A stretch of DNA of 64,000 nucleotides, from positions 1 to 64,000 of the forward strand of contig SIRX01000030.1 in the NCBI GenBank assembly GCA_004563715.1, read 5' to 3'. Under the pieces are notes generated by a model. That model saw nothing but the letters and a program-made list of their open reading frames with translations. It ran no database searches and was not told the origin of the DNA. Positions 35,104 through 45,081 of the stretch are shown here, one piece after another. Every line of letters begins with the position of its first letter. The first letter of the stretch is position 1. This DNA comes from Actinomycetota bacterium (GTDB taxonomy: Bacteria; Actinomycetota; Rubrobacteria; Rubrobacterales; Rubrobacteraceae). A program made the translations under genes and the position numbers.

Positions 35104-36396
35104 CTAGGCCCGTCCCTCGAACCACTCGCGCGCGGCCTCGAAGGTACGTTCCAGGTCTTCCTCCGAGTGGACCGCCGAGATGAAGCCCGCCTCGTACGGG
35201 CTCGGGGCCAGGTAGATCCCCCGGCCCAGCATGTGCCAGAAGAAGTCCGTGAACGCCTCCGCGTCCGCGCGGGCCGCCGAGGCGAAGTCCACCACCGGCC
35301 CCTCGGCGAAGAAGAGGCTCACCATCGAGCCGACCTGGTTGATGGCGACTGGCAGGCCGCCGGGGGAGGTGGCCTCGCGCATGCCCTTTCTCCAGCGCTC
35401 GCCGAGGCGCTCCAGACGCTCGTAAAAGCCCGGTTCTCCCGCGGCTCGCAGGGTGGCGAGCCCGGCGTCCATCGCCAGCGGGTTCCCAGAAAGCGTCCCG
35501 GCCTGGTAGACCGGACCAGCCGGGGCGACCTGCTCCATGATCTCCGCTCTACCGCCGAACGCCCCGACCGGGAGCCCGCCGCCGATGATCTTGCCCAGGC
35601 ACGTCATGTCCGGCACGACCCCGTACCGCTCCTGCGCCCCCCCGTACGCGAGTCGGAAGCCGGTCATTACCTCGTCGAAGATGAGCACGGTCCCGTACTC
35701 CCGCGTTACATCCCGCAGCCCTTCGAGATAACCTTCTAGTGGAGGTACACACCCCATGTTGCCGCAGACGGGCTCCGCGATGACCGCGGCGATCTCCTCG
35801 CCCCGCTCCTCGAAAAGCTCCCGCGCGGCTCCGAGGTCGTTGTACGGAAGGACGGCGGTGTCCCGGGCCGCCCCCTTCGTAACGCCGGGGCTGTCGGGCA
35901 GGCCGAGCGTGGCGACGCCGGAGCCGGCGGCGACCAGCAGGGCGTCGCCGTGGCCGTGGTAGTTGCCGTCGAACTTGAGGATCCCCTCCCGCCCCGTAAA
36001 ACCTCGGGCGACCCGGATCGCGCTCATCGTCGCCTCGGTGCCGGAGTTGGTCATCCGCACCACCTCTAGCGAAGGTACAGCTTTACAGACCAGCTCCGCC
36101 AGCTCCACCTCCAGCTTCGTCGGCGCGCCGAAGGTCGTGCCCTTCCGGGCGGTGTGACCGATGGCCGCCACGACCTCCGGGTGCGCGTGCCCGAGCACGA
36201 GCGGGCCGTAGCTCATCACGTAGTCCACGTAGCCGTTGCCGTCCACATCGAAGATGCGGGAGCCTTCGCCCCGCTCCATGAACAACGGGTCGCCGCCCAC
36301 GGCGCGGAACGCCCGCACCGGGCTGTTGACCCCGCCCGGCATGCGACGCACCGCCCGCTCCATTAACCGGGCCGAGCGGTCCGACGAGATCCTCAT
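35104..36396 (-). CDS. hemL: Glutamate-1-semialdehyde 2,1-aminomutase
   Basis: [59 protein letters not shown]...[48 protein letters not shown]. Confidence 0.97.
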   Translation of the reverse strand: MRISSDRSARLMERAVRRMPGGVNSPVRAFRAVGGDPLFMERGEGSRIFDVDGNGYVDYVMSYGPLVLGHAHPEVVAAIGHTARKGTTFGAPTKLEVELAELVCKAVPSLEVVRMTNSGTEATMSAIRVARGFTGREGILKFDGNYHGHGDALLVAAGSGVATLGLPDSPGVTKGAARDTAVLPYNDLGAARELFEERGEEIAAVIAEPVCGNMGCVPPLEGYLEGLRDVTREYGTVLIFDEVMTGFRLAYGGAQERYGVVPDMTCLGKIIGGGLPVGAFGGRAEIMEQVAPAGPVYQAGTLSGNPLAMDAGLATLRAAGEPGFYERLERLGERWRKGMREATSPGGLPVAINQVGSMVSLFFAEGPVVDFASAARADAEAFTDFFWHMLGRGIYLAPSPYEAGFISAVHSEEDLERTFEAAREWFEGRA

Positions 36397-36503
36397 CCTG
36401 GCCTTCGCTTCTTCTGAACTGCTTCGCAACCGCGTGCTTCCCCCTGCTAGAAAGTCTCTACCTGTAGTTTATTCGAACCGGCCGCAACCTGTAGTAACGT
36501 CGC

Positions 36504-37484
36504 TTACTCCGCGAGCCACCGGGCGGCGTCCGGCGCGTGGTAGGTGATGATGATCTCCGCCCCGGCCCGCTTTATACCGGTGAGCGCCTCCAGCACCACC
36601 GCCTTCTCGTCCAACCACCCGCTGCCGGCGGCGGCCTTGACCATCGCGTACTCCCCGCTGACGTTGTACGCCGCCAGCGGCAGGTCCGTGGTCTCTCTAA
36701 CCCTGCGGATTACGTCCAGGTACGGCAGGGCGGGCTTGACCATCACCACGTCGGCGCCCTCCTCGATGTCCAGGCCGACCTCCAGGAGGGCTTCGCGGGC
36801 GTTGGCGGGGTCCATCTGGTAGCTGCGGCGGTCGCCGAACTGCGGGGCGCTCTCGGCGGCCTCCCGGAAGGGGCCGTAGAAGGCGGAGGCGTACTTGGCG
36901 GCGTAGGCCATGATCGGGGTGTTCTCGAAGCCCTCGCGGTCGAGCTCGCTCCTTATGGCGGCCACCCGGCCGTCCATCATGTCCGAGGGGGCGACGATGT
37001 CGGCGCCGGCCTCGGCCTGGGAGGCTGCGGTGCGGGCCAGGAGCTCCAGGCTCACGTCGTTCAGGACCTCGCCGGAGTCCCGCTGTACGACGCCGCAGTG
37101 GCCGTGGCTCATGTACTCGCAGAGGCACACGTCCGTGATAACCAGCAGCTCCGGCGCGGCCTCCTTTATGGCGCGGGTGGCGAGTTGGACGATGCCCTCG
37201 GGGTCGTAGGCCCCGCTCGCGGCCTCGTCCTTCTCGTCCGGGACGCCGAAGAGCAGGACGCCCGGTATCCCGAGGCCGTGGGCCCGCCGCGCCTCGGCGA
37301 CGGCGTGGTTTATGGAGAGCTGGGAGATGCCCGGCATGGACGCGATGGGCTTCTTTACGTCCTCTCCGACGGTCACGAAGATGGGGTAGATAAAGTCCTG
37401 CGGCGAGAGCCACGTCTCGCGTACCAGGCCGCGCAGGGCCGCCGTGCGGCGCGTACGTCGGAGCCGTTGTAGGGGGAATGACAT
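36504..37484 (-). CDS. hemB: Delta-aminolevulinic acid dehydratase
   Basis: [35 protein letters not shown]...[18 protein letters not shown]...[37 protein letters not shown]. Confidence 0.97.
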   Translation of the reverse strand: MSFPLQRLRRTRRTAALRGLVRETWLSPQDFIYPIFVTVGEDVKKPIASMPGISQLSINHAVAEARRAHGLGIPGVLLFGVPDEKDEAASGAYDPEGIVQLATRAIKEAAPELLVITDVCLCEYMSHGHCGVVQRDSGEVLNDVSLELLARTAASQAEAGADIVAPSDMMDGRVAAIRSELDREGFENTPIMAYAAKYASAFYGPFREAAESAPQFGDRRSYQMDPANAREALLEVGLDIEEGADVVMVKPALPYLDVIRRVRETTDLPLAAYNVSGEYAMVKAAAGSGWLDEKAVVLEALTGIKRAGAEIIITYHAPDAARWLAE

Positions 37485-37488
37485 GAGA

Positions 37489-39024
37489 TCAACCATCCTT
37501 CGTCGCCTGCCGGACGGCGAAGAGGTCCACGACCGCCTCCACCAGCCCGGGTATAGTGTACTGTTCGGCCTCCGCGTCCACCCGGATGCCGTACCGGTCG
37601 GCGGTCTGGGCCGTGATCGGCCCGATGCACGCCACCTTCACCCCCGCGAGCAGCCGCCGGGCCTCGTTCTCGCCCAGCGCCCGAACGAAGTTCTCGACCG
37701 TGGAGCTGGCGGTGAACGTTACGCAGTCCACCTCCCCGGCCTCCAGCCTCCCGACGAGCGCCTGCCGGCCCTCATTGGAGGGTACCGACTCGTAGGCTGG
37801 GGGGACCACGACCTCGGCCCCGGCCTCCCGCAGCTTCTCCGGCAAGACCTCCCGCGCCACCCGCGCCCGCGGGATGAGCACCCGCTGTCCCGCCAGCGCG
37901 GAACCCGAGACCTCCTCAAGCAGCGACTCCGCACGGTACTCGCGCGGCACCACGTCCACCCGCAGCCCGACGGCCCGGAGCTTACCGGCCGTGGCGGGCC
38001 CGATCGCGGCGATCCTGGCCTCCCGGGGCACGGCCCGCACGTCGTACCCGTGGTAAGCGAGGCGGTCCAGAAAAGCCTCTACCCCGTTGACGCTGGTAAA
38101 GACCAGCCAGTCGAAAGTGTCGAGCTTACGTATAGCTTTATCCAGCGGGCCGAAGTCCCGGGGGGGCCGTATCTCGATGGTCGGGAACTCGAAGACGTCG
38201 GCGCCGAGCGCTTCCAGTTGGCCGGAGAGCTCTCCGGCCTGGGCCCGCGCCCGGGTGACGACGACGCGCCGCCCGAAGAGCGGCCGGTCCTCGAACCAGG
38301 CGAGGCCTGACTCCCGCAGGGAGACCACATCACCGACGACGGTTATTGCCGGTGGCTTGAGATTGGCTTCGGAGACCCGGTCGGCAATGTCGCCGAGCGT
38401 GCCGGTGACGGTCCGCTGCTCGGCCACGGTGCCCCAGCGGATGCAGGCGGCGGGCGTCTCCGGGTCGCGGCCGGCGGCGGTGAGGGCGGCGGAGATTCCG
38501 GCCAGCCGCCCCACGCCCATGTAGAGCACCAGCGTGTCGGCGGCGTTCGCGAGCCGGTCCCAGTCCACATCCTGGCGGCCCTTGGTCGGATCTTCGTGGC
38601 CCGTGATAAAGGCGACGCTCGTGGAGAGGCCGCGGTGGGTCACGGGGATGCCCGCGTAGGCCGGGGCGGCCACCCCGCTGGTGACGCCGGGCACGACCTC
38701 GAACGGGAGGCCCGCCTCGATGAGCGCCAGGGCCTCCTCGCCCCCGCGCCCGAAGATGTACGGGTCGCCCCCCTTCAGGCGCACCACGGTCTTGCCGGCC
38801 CGCCCGAGCTCGACGAGGAGGCCGTTGATCTCCTCTTGCGACATCGAGGGCGCGCCGGGTTTCTTGCCGACGTAGACGCGCTCCGCCTCCGGCCTCGCGT
38901 ACCGCAGCAGGCTCTCGGGCGCGAGCCGGTCGTAGACCACCGCGTCGGCTTTCTCCAGGCACCGCGCGCCCTTGAGGGTAAAGAGACCCGGGTCCCCCGG
39001 CCCGGAGCCGACCAGGAAGATCAC
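37489..39024 (-). CDS. Uroporphyrinogen-III C-methyltransferase / uroporphyrinogen-III synthase fusion
   Basis: [34 protein letters not shown]...[18 protein letters not shown]-terminal HemD domain ([34 protein letters not shown]). Confidence 0.93.
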   Translation of the reverse strand: MIFLVGSGPGDPGLFTLKGARCLEKADAVVYDRLAPESLLRYARPEAERVYVGKKPGAPSMSQEEINGLLVELGRAGKTVVRLKGGDPYIFGRGGEEALALIEAGLPFEVVPGVTSGVAAPAYAGIPVTHRGLSTSVAFITGHEDPTKGRQDVDWDRLANAADTLVLYMGVGRLAGISAALTAAGRDPETPAACIRWGTVAEQRTVTGTLGDIADRVSEANLKPPAITVVGDVVSLRESGLAWFEDRPLFGRRVVVTRARAQAGELSGQLEALGADVFEFPTIEIRPPRDFGPLDKAIRKLDTFDWLVFTSVNGVEAFLDRLAYHGYDVRAVPREARIAAIGPATAGKLRAVGLRVDVVPREYRAESLLEEVSGSALAGQRVLIPRARVAREVLPEKLREAGAEVVVPPAYESVPSNEGRQALVGRLEAGEVDCVTFTASSTVENFVRALGENEARRLLAGVKVACIGPITAQTADRYGIRVDAEAEQYTIPGLVEAVVDLFAVRQATKDG

Positions 39025-39944
39025 GCCCTCGCCTCCCGGACCTCGCCGAGCACCACCGCCGCACCCCGCTCCAGCAGCCACCCCGCCAGCCGCTCCCCAA
39101 CCTCCTCCGGCACCTTGCCCTCTACTTCACCTTCATACATTAGGATGCCGTCCGGCGAGGCCACCACGCCCCGCAGGCGGACGCCGTTCTCGCCGGCGAC
39201 GGCCAGGCCCCCGACGGGCACCCGGCAGCCGCCCTCCAGGGCGCGGAGCATGGCCCTCTCGGCACGGGTCGCCTTCTCCGTGGGCCCGTGGTTGAGGACC
39301 TCCCGGATACGGTCGCGCAGCGGGTGGTCCTCGCGGGCGGCGGCGGCGAGGGCCCCCTGGCCGACGGCGGGGAGCATGACCTCCGGCGGGAGGACGGTGT
39401 GCGGCGCGTCCAGGCCCAGCCGCGCAAAGCCAGCCCGGGCGAGCACCAGCGCGTCCGCCGCTCCTTCGCGCATCTTGCGGACGCGGGTGTCCACGTTGCC
39501 CCGGATATCGATTATCTGGAGGTCGGGGCGGTGGTGGAGCAGCTGGGCGCGCCGCCGGAGGCTGGAGGTGGCTACCACCGCGCCTTGTGGCAGTCCGTAC
39601 ACGCCGTGGCGCTCTTCGGAGACCAGCACGTCGGACGGGTCGTGCCGTTCGGTAACGGCGGCGATGGCGACGTCCTCCGGCGGCTCGGTGGGGACATCCT
39701 TCAGAGAGTGGACGGCCAGGTCGATCTCCCCGGCGAGCAGGGCCTCGTCGAGCTGGCGGGTGAAGACGTCGCGCTGGTCTATAACGGAGAGCGGTGTCTC
39801 CGGGTGGTGTTCGCTGGTCGTCCGGATCACGCGCAGTTCGACATCCAGGCCCGCGGCGCGCAGCTTTTCGGCGCACGTCTCGGATTGGACGAGGGCGAGC
39901 TTCGAGCCGCGCGTCCCGAGGGTCACGGGCCGCAGGGGGGTCAC
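39021..39944 (-). CDS. hemC: Hydroxymethylbilane synthase
   Basis: VTLGTRGSKLALVQSETCAEKLR...DLAVHSLKDVPTEPPEDVAIAAVTERHDPSDVL...DIRGNVDTRVRKMREGAADALVLARAGFARLG...EGGCRVPVG. Confidence 0.96.
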   Translation of the reverse strand: MTPLRPVTLGTRGSKLALVQSETCAEKLRAAGLDVELRVIRTTSEHHPETPLSVIDQRDVFTRQLDEALLAGEIDLAVHSLKDVPTEPPEDVAIAAVTERHDPSDVLVSEERHGVYGLPQGAVVATSSLRRRAQLLHHRPDLQIIDIRGNVDTRVRKMREGAADALVLARAGFARLGLDAPHTVLPPEVMLPAVGQGALAAAAREDHPLRDRIREVLNHGPTEKATRAERAMLRALEGGCRVPVGGLAVAGENGVRLRGVVASPDGILMYEGEVEGKVPEEVGERLAGWLLERGAAVVLGEVREARA

Positions 39945-41239
39945 GGCGCTTCCAGGTCTCGCGAGCGGGGAAGCTCTACCTTCATCCCCCGGATGCCGAG
40001 CAGGTGCCGGCGGACCTCCGCGCTCTCCAGCGGGGCTCCGGCCTCGGCGAGGGCCTTCAGCTCGGAGATCGGGCCGTGGAGCATCTTGTTCACGAGCGAG
40101 TGGCTCATACGCTCGACGGCGGCGGCCTCCTCCGGGGAGAGGTCCAGCCGTTTCAGGGTGCGCGAGGTCTCGTGGCGCCGTATCTCCTCGGCCCCGTCCC
40201 GCAGTTCTTGAATGAGGGGCACGACGTGGCGCGAGCTGAGCCATCCCATGTACTCGAAGACCGCCGGGCCGATCAGGGCCTCCCCCTGCCGGGCGGCCTC
40301 TTCCCGGCCCTCGGTGTTGTGGTCCACCACCGACCGGAGGTCGTCTATGTCGTAGACGTAGGCCCCGTCCAGGTTCTGCACCGCCGGGTCTACGTCCCGC
40401 GGCACGGCGATGTCCATAAAGAACAGCGGGGTCCCACGGCGGGCGAGCACCCCGGCGACCGTGTCGTGGTCCACCACCCAGTCGCCGGCCCCCGTGGAGC
40501 TGACCACCACGTCTACCTCCGCAAGCTCGGAGGCGAGCGCGTCGAAGCCCACGGCCCGGCCTCCGACCCGGTCGGCGAGCAGCCGAGCCCGCTCGGCGGT
40601 GCGGTTGGCGATGCGGACCTCCCTCACGCCCCGGCTCCGGAGGTGCTTTATGACCAGCTCGCTCATCTCCCCGGCCCCGAGCACCAGCGCCCGCCGCCCG
40701 GAGAGCGACCCGAAGACCTCCTCGGCCAGCTTCACCGCCACGTGCGGCACGGAGAGGGAGCTGTCCCCGATCCCCGTCTCCGACCGCACCAGCTTGCCGA
40801 CCCGCAGCGAGGTGTGGAAGAGCCGGTTGAGCAGCTGCCCGGTGGCTTGCTCCTCGGTCGCCACCCGGTAGGCGTCGCGGACCTGACCCAGGATCTGGCT
40901 CTCCCCCACCACCATCGAGTCCAGCGAGGAGGCCACCCGGTAGAGGTGTCCGACGGCGGCCGCGTCCGTGAACCAGTAGGTACCCTGCTCCAGAACCTCG
41001 CGGTTCACGGCGCGTTCGCCGGCGATGGCGTCGAGCAGCCGGCCCCGCGCCCCTTCGTCCTCCACGACAGCGTAGAGCTCCGTGCGGTTGCAGGTCGAGA
41101 TCAGGACCGCCTCGGCGGCCACGCCATCGTCCTTTAGCCGCCGCAGGAAGTTGCGGCCCGCGCAAGGCGCGAAGGCCACCTTCTCCCGCACCTCGACCGG
41201 CGCCGAGCGGTGGTTCATCCCGAGAGCCGCGATAAGCAC
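39941..41239 (-). CDS. hemA: Glutamyl-tRNA reductase
   Basis: GMNHRSAPVEVREKVAF...ISTCNRTELYAVV...SLDSMVVGESQILGQVRDAYRVA. Confidence 0.96.
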   Translation of the reverse strand: MLIAALGMNHRSAPVEVREKVAFAPCAGRNFLRRLKDDGVAAEAVLISTCNRTELYAVVEDEGARGRLLDAIAGERAVNREVLEQGTYWFTDAAAVGHLYRVASSLDSMVVGESQILGQVRDAYRVATEEQATGQLLNRLFHTSLRVGKLVRSETGIGDSSLSVPHVAVKLAEEVFGSLSGRRALVLGAGEMSELVIKHLRSRGVREVRIANRTAERARLLADRVGGRAVGFDALASELAEVDVVVSSTGAGDWVVDHDTVAGVLARRGTPLFFMDIAVPRDVDPAVQNLDGAYVYDIDDLRSVVDHNTEGREEAARQGEALIGPAVFEYMGWLSSRHVVPLIQELRDGAEEIRRHETSRTLKRLDLSPEEAAAVERMSHSLVNKMLHGPISELKALAEAGAPLESAEVRRHLLGIRGMKVELPRSRDLEAP

Positions 41240-41775
41240 CGGTTCACCTCCTCCTCCAGGCGCCCGTCCGGGCCGGCTCCGTCCTTTCGGCGACGGTCCA
41301 ACTCCTCGACGACCCCGGCCCACTCAGGCCCGAAGAGCTTCTCCAGCTCCCCGCGGATCGTGCGCGCCAGCGTCGGGGAGGCCCCGCCTGTCGAGACCGC
41401 CACTTGCAACTTGCCGCGCCGCAGCGTCGAGGGCAGCGCGAAGTCTCCCTCGGAGGGCTCGTCCGCAACGTTGATCGGGACGCCCCGCTCCTGCGCCTCG
41501 CGCGCCACCGCCGCGTTGACCTCCCGCGAGTCGGTCGCCGTAAACGCCAGATAAGCTCCCTCCAGGTCTCCGTTCCGGTAAGGCCTGCGCCGCACCTCGA
41601 CGGCCATGCTCGCAAGCTCCGGCAGGACCTCCGGCGAGATCACCACGACCTCTGCCCGGGCTTGCAGCAGCTTCCGGGCTTTCCGGCCGGCGACCCGGCC
41701 TCCGCCAACGACTACGCAGCGCCGTCCGGCGAGGTCCAGGAATATAGGGTAAAGAACAGCGTGCTCGCCCTCGAT
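41215..41775 (-). CDS. Precorrin-2 dehydrogenase / siroheme synthase N-terminal domain protein (probable non-canonical start)
   Basis: Frame extended upstream of the track ORF: IEGEHAVLYPIFLDLAGRRCVVVGGGRVAGRKARKLLQARAEVVVISPEVLPELAS...FTATDSREVNAAVAREAQERGVPINVADEPSEGDFALPSTLRRGKLQVAVSTGGASPTLAR; no ATG/GTG/TTG before the Rossmann motif; AGGAG upstream of ATC at 41775. Confidence 0.85.
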   Translation of the reverse strand: MEGEHAVLYPIFLDLAGRRCVVVGGGRVAGRKARKLLQARAEVVVISPEVLPELASMAVEVRRRPYRNGDLEGAYLAFTATDSREVNAAVAREAQERGVPINVADEPSEGDFALPSTLRRGKLQVAVSTGGASPTLARTIRGELEKLFGPEWAGVVEELDRRRKDGAGPDGRLEEEVNRCLSRLSG

Positions 41776-41929
41776 CTCTCTCTCCTAAAAGCTTTCCGGG
41801 CCGCCGATTAAACTACGAGTCTAGCATACCCGGCATGCCCTTATCAGCGCCTGTCAAAGTGTTACATAAGGCTTTCAAGAGGGCCGTATGAACCTTCACG
41901 ACCGGCCCCGCGACGAGGTTCCGCGAACC

Positions 41930-42379
41930 TTAGCCTTCCTTGGTCTTCTCCAGCAGCCGGGCTTCGCCTATGACCATGTTCTTGTCCACCGCCTTGCACA
42001 TGTCGTAGATCGTCAGGGCGGCGACGCTCACCGCCGTGAGCGCCTCCATCTCGACGCCGGTCCGGTCGCTGGCGCGGGCCGTGGCGGAGATCTCGACCAC
42101 GTCCTCCGTCACCTCAAACTCCACGTCAACGTGGGTGAGGTTGAGCCCGTGGCACAGCGGTATCAGCTCCGGGGTCTTTTTGGCCGCCAGCACGGCGGCG
42201 ATCCTGGCGGTGTTCAGGACGTCGCCCTTGGGGATCGCCCGCTCCCGGAGCAGCCCGACGGTCTCCGGCGACATGCGGACGCTACCGCCCGCCGTGGCGG
42301 TGCGCCGCACCACCGACTTCTCCCCCACGTCCACCATCCGGGCGGCGCCCTCCTCGTCCAGGTGCGAAAACTCCTTCAT
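41930..42379 (-). CDS. moaC: Cyclic pyranopterin monophosphate synthase
   Basis: [22 protein letters not shown]...[38 protein letters not shown]...[23 protein letters not shown]. Confidence 0.97.
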   Translation of the reverse strand: MKEFSHLDEEGAARMVDVGEKSVVRRTATAGGSVRMSPETVGLLRERAIPKGDVLNTARIAAVLAAKKTPELIPLCHGLNLTHVDVEFEVTEDVVEISATARASDRTGVEMEALTAVSVAALTIYDMCKAVDKNMVIGEARLLEKTKEG

Positions 42380-43086
42380 CGTGAGACCTCCAGCTCTACG
42401 TTCAACAGGCGGTGATCGCTCATCCCCTCTTCGACAGCATACCCCACCTCCCGCAACCGGCCCCGGTACAGGACGTAGTCCAGGCGGCGTCCGCTGTCGT
42501 GGGTGGCCTCCCCCGAGCCCGCCGCGTGGAGGCCCCCGGCGAGCATCAGGTCGCCCAGGAACAGGTCTTTCCGGTGGGTATTGAGGTCCCCGGCAAAGAG
42601 AACGTTATCGCGGCCTAGCAGGACCTCCAGCCGCGAGAAGGCGCGGTTCCGGAGCCCCCTTTCCAGGGGAAGATGGGTGTTTACCACCCGCAACTCCAGT
42701 CCCGCCCACCGCACCAGAGCAGCCTGCGCCACCCGGGGCTCGAAGCAGTCCCGCCAGCGGGGGCGGCTCGCCCGGTAGAGGGCGTAGCCCCGGCGGACCG
42801 ACCAGGCTGCGGGGATTACGCCGCGGTGTCCGTTGAGCTGTACCGTCCGGCGCGCGAAGAGGGTGGCCTCGCGGGGAAAGACGAGAGCAAGGTACTGCAA
42901 GCCGTGGCGTGCGCGGGAGACGAAGGCCCGGTCGCCGAGACGCCGGAGCAACCACCAGGCCCGGAGCGGGCTTACCTCCTGCAGGCAGAACAGGGCTCCG
43001 TTCCCGTCCGGGAGCCGGTCGAGAACGGGGTCCCGGCCGTTCTTCTCCTGGTAGGTGTTGTAGGTGATCACCTTCAGGCGCGGCAC
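42376..43086 (-). CDS. Endonuclease/exonuclease/phosphatase family protein
   Basis: [19 protein letters not shown]...[14 protein letters not shown]...[11 protein letters not shown]...[17 protein letters not shown]...[12 protein letters not shown]. Confidence 0.87.
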   Translation of the reverse strand: MPRLKVITYNTYQEKNGRDPVLDRLPDGNGALFCLQEVSPLRAWWLLRRLGDRAFVSRARHGLQYLALVFPREATLFARRTVQLNGHRGVIPAAWSVRRGYALYRASRPRWRDCFEPRVAQAALVRWAGLELRVVNTHLPLERGLRNRAFSRLEVLLGRDNVLFAGDLNTHRKDLFLGDLMLAGGLHAAGSGEATHDSGRRLDYVLYRGRLREVGYAVEEGMSDHRLLNVELEVSR

Positions 43087-43116
43087 GGGGACACCGGGCC
43101 TCTCTCCGCCGGCGGG

Positions 43117-43205
43117 CGGAATGCGGGGGAATCGAACCACCACGGCCCTTTGCGGGCCGCAAACCGGTTTTGAAGACCGGCCGGGCCACCAGGCCCACGC
43201 ATTCC
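43117..43205 (-). tRNA. selC: tRNA-Sec (anticodon TCA)
   Basis: Reverse strand GGAATGCGTGGGCCTGGTGGCCCGGCCGGTCTTCAAAACCGGTTTGCGGCCCGCAAAGGGCCGTGGTGGTTCGATTCCCCCGCATTCCG: long acceptor, extended D-stem, long variable arm, CTTCAAA anticodon loop; next to selB and selA. Confidence 0.95.
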
Positions 43206-43230
43206 GGATGTTTCCATTCTAGTACACGGC

Positions 43231-45081
43231 CTAGCGGTAGCGGCGGGTGAGGACGCGGACGTCGCCCGTGCGGCTCGTAACGCCGGCGGAATCGGAATAC
43301 TCCAGCCAGGCCTGGGCGTACTTGCGGCTGGTGCCGAGCCGGTCGCGGAAGCCCCCGAGCGAGATCTCCCCTTCCGCCCGGCAGACGGTCTTTACCTCCT
43401 TCAGTACGTCCTCCGCCGCCTCGCGGGCCGCGAAGAGCTTCGGTCCCAGCCCGACGGCCGCGCCACGCTCTAGCAGGAGCCGCACCGCCGGACCCGGCTC
43501 CAGGGCCGGTGGCTCCACCCCGGCCCGGCGCAGCTCGTCCAGGAGGCTCTCCGCCTCCCGCTCCAGCTCGGGCGGAACCTCGTCGGCGCCGGGCAGGCTC
43601 ACGCCGGCTTCGGTAGCCCGGATCTCCCCCGAGCCCGCAAGCTCGCCCAGCAGGGCGTCGGCGAGCCGGTCGCCGAAACCGGTCGCCGTCCGGGCCTCGG
43701 CGATGGTCAGGCGCGGGCTCTCGGGACGTTTGGCGGCGCGCTGTTCGAGCACCGCCAGGAGCCGCTCGCGGGCCGCTGTCACCTCCGCCTCGGGCGCATA
43801 GAGCCCGCCGACCCGGACGACGCCGGCGACGCTCTCGAGCGCAGAGATCACCTCTCCGGGTTCGCCACCGACGGCCTGTGAGACCTCGCCGGCCTCCAGG
43901 CCCTCTCCGGACCTGCGGGAGAGGACCTGCGGGATCAGGTACGCCAGGTCCCCGCTCTCCAGGGCCTCCAGCCAGCGGGGATCCGGCTTCCTGCCGGCCG
44001 GGTACGGGTCCAGCACGGTGCCGCCCCCCACGGTAACCTGGGACGTCAGCGAGCGCAGGACGAAGCGGTCGCCCCGCAGCACGACCAGGGGCTCCGCGAG
44101 GATCAGGCGCCCCAGCGTGCTCTCTCCGCCGCGCAGCTCCTCGCGGTCCGGCAGCCGGACCCGGGCGTTGACGGCGCGGGTGCCGTGGTGCAGCCGCAGC
44201 CGGGCGCCGTGGCCGAGAGGCCGCGCGCCCTCCAGCAGCCGGATACGGACGTCGAGGCTCCGGGTCTCCGCGACGGGCCGGGAGAGCAACACCTCGCCTG
44301 CCTCCACCTGCGAAGCCTCCACGCCCGCGAGGTCCAGCGCCGTGCGGGCCCCCGCGCGGGCCACCTCCGCCGGACGGCCGTGGTTCTGGATGCCGCGGAC
44401 GCGCGTCCGGAGGCCCGCGGTGGTGTAGAGCGTGTCGCCGGCCCGAACCTCCCCGGACCATAGAGTGCCGGTCACGACCACCCCGATCCCTTTTAGCACG
44501 AAGGAGCGGTCCACCGGCAACCGGACCAACCCGCTACCGTCGTGGGTAGCCCCTACCGACTCTGCCAGCGCGTCCAGGGCGGCGAGCAACTCTTCGACAC
44601 CCTCGCCGGTAACGCCGCTCACCGGCAAGATAGAGGCCTCGATCCCGGCCGACCCCAGAAGCTCTGCGGCCTCCAGCTCCGCCAGCTCGACCGTCTCGGC
44701 GTCCACGGTGTCGGTCTTGGTCACAGCCACCACCCCCTGCTCCACGCCGAGCACCCGCAGCACGTCGAGGTGCTCCCGGGTCTGGGGCATCACGCCGTCG
44801 TCGGCGGCCACGACGAGCAGGAACGCGTCCACCCCGCTGGATCCGGCGACCATGTTCTTGACGAACCGCTCGTGGCCGGGCACGTCCACCAGGCTCGCCC
44901 GGCGGCCTCCCGGCAGGTTCAGTTCCGCGTAGCCCGGCACGATGGAGATGCCGCGCCGGTGCTCCTCCTCCAGCCGGTCGGTGTCCGTGCCGGTCAGGTA
45001 GCGGACGAGCGTGGTCTTGCCGTGGTCTACGTGCCCCGCCGTACCTATGGTGAGGGCGATGGGCCGCTCGTCAGGCGTCAC
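43231..45081 (-). CDS. selB: Selenocysteine-specific translation elongation factor
   Basis: [98 protein letters not shown]-terminal winged-helix region. Confidence 0.96.
   Translation of the reverse strand: MTPDERPIALTIGTAGHVDHGKTTLVRYLTGTDTDRLEEEHRRGISIVPGYAELNLPGGRRASLVDVPGHERFVKNMVAGSSGVDAFLLVVAADDGVMPQTREHLDVLRVLGVEQGVVAVTKTDTVDAETVELAELEAAELLGSAGIEASILPVSGVTGEGVEELLAALDALAESVGATHDGSGLVRLPVDRSFVLKGIGVVVTGTLWSGEVRAGDTLYTTAGLRTRVRGIQNHGRPAEVARAGARTALDLAGVEASQVEAGEVLLSRPVAETRSLDVRIRLLEGARPLGHGARLRLHHGTRAVNARVRLPDREELRGGESTLGRLILAEPLVVLRGDRFVLRSLTSQVTVGGGTVLDPYPAGRKPDPRWLEALESGDLAYLIPQVLSRRSGEGLEAGEVSQAVGGEPGEVISALESVAGVVRVGGLYAPEAEVTAARERLLAVLEQRAAKRPESPRLTIAEARTATGFGDRLADALLGELAGSGEIRATEAGVSLPGADEVPPELEREAESLLDELRRAGVEPPALEPGPAVRLLLERGAAVGLGPKLFAAREAAEDVLKEVKTVCRAEGEISLGGFRDRLGTSRKYAQAWLEYSDSAGVTSRTGDVRVLTRRYR

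Noticed and set aside
36460-36500. 9-bp direct repeat ACCTGTAGT upstream of hemL
   Set aside because: Short and isolated; insufficient to claim a regulatory site.
39021-41165. 714-aa ORF reported as one unit in hemC/hemA
   Set aside because: Only the 3' part (from GTG 39944) is hemC; the 5' part is out-of-frame antiphase reading of hemA.
41820-41880. TTGACA on the minus strand upstream of the heme operon as a -35 box
   Set aside because: No -10 hexamer at acceptable spacing could be found by eye.
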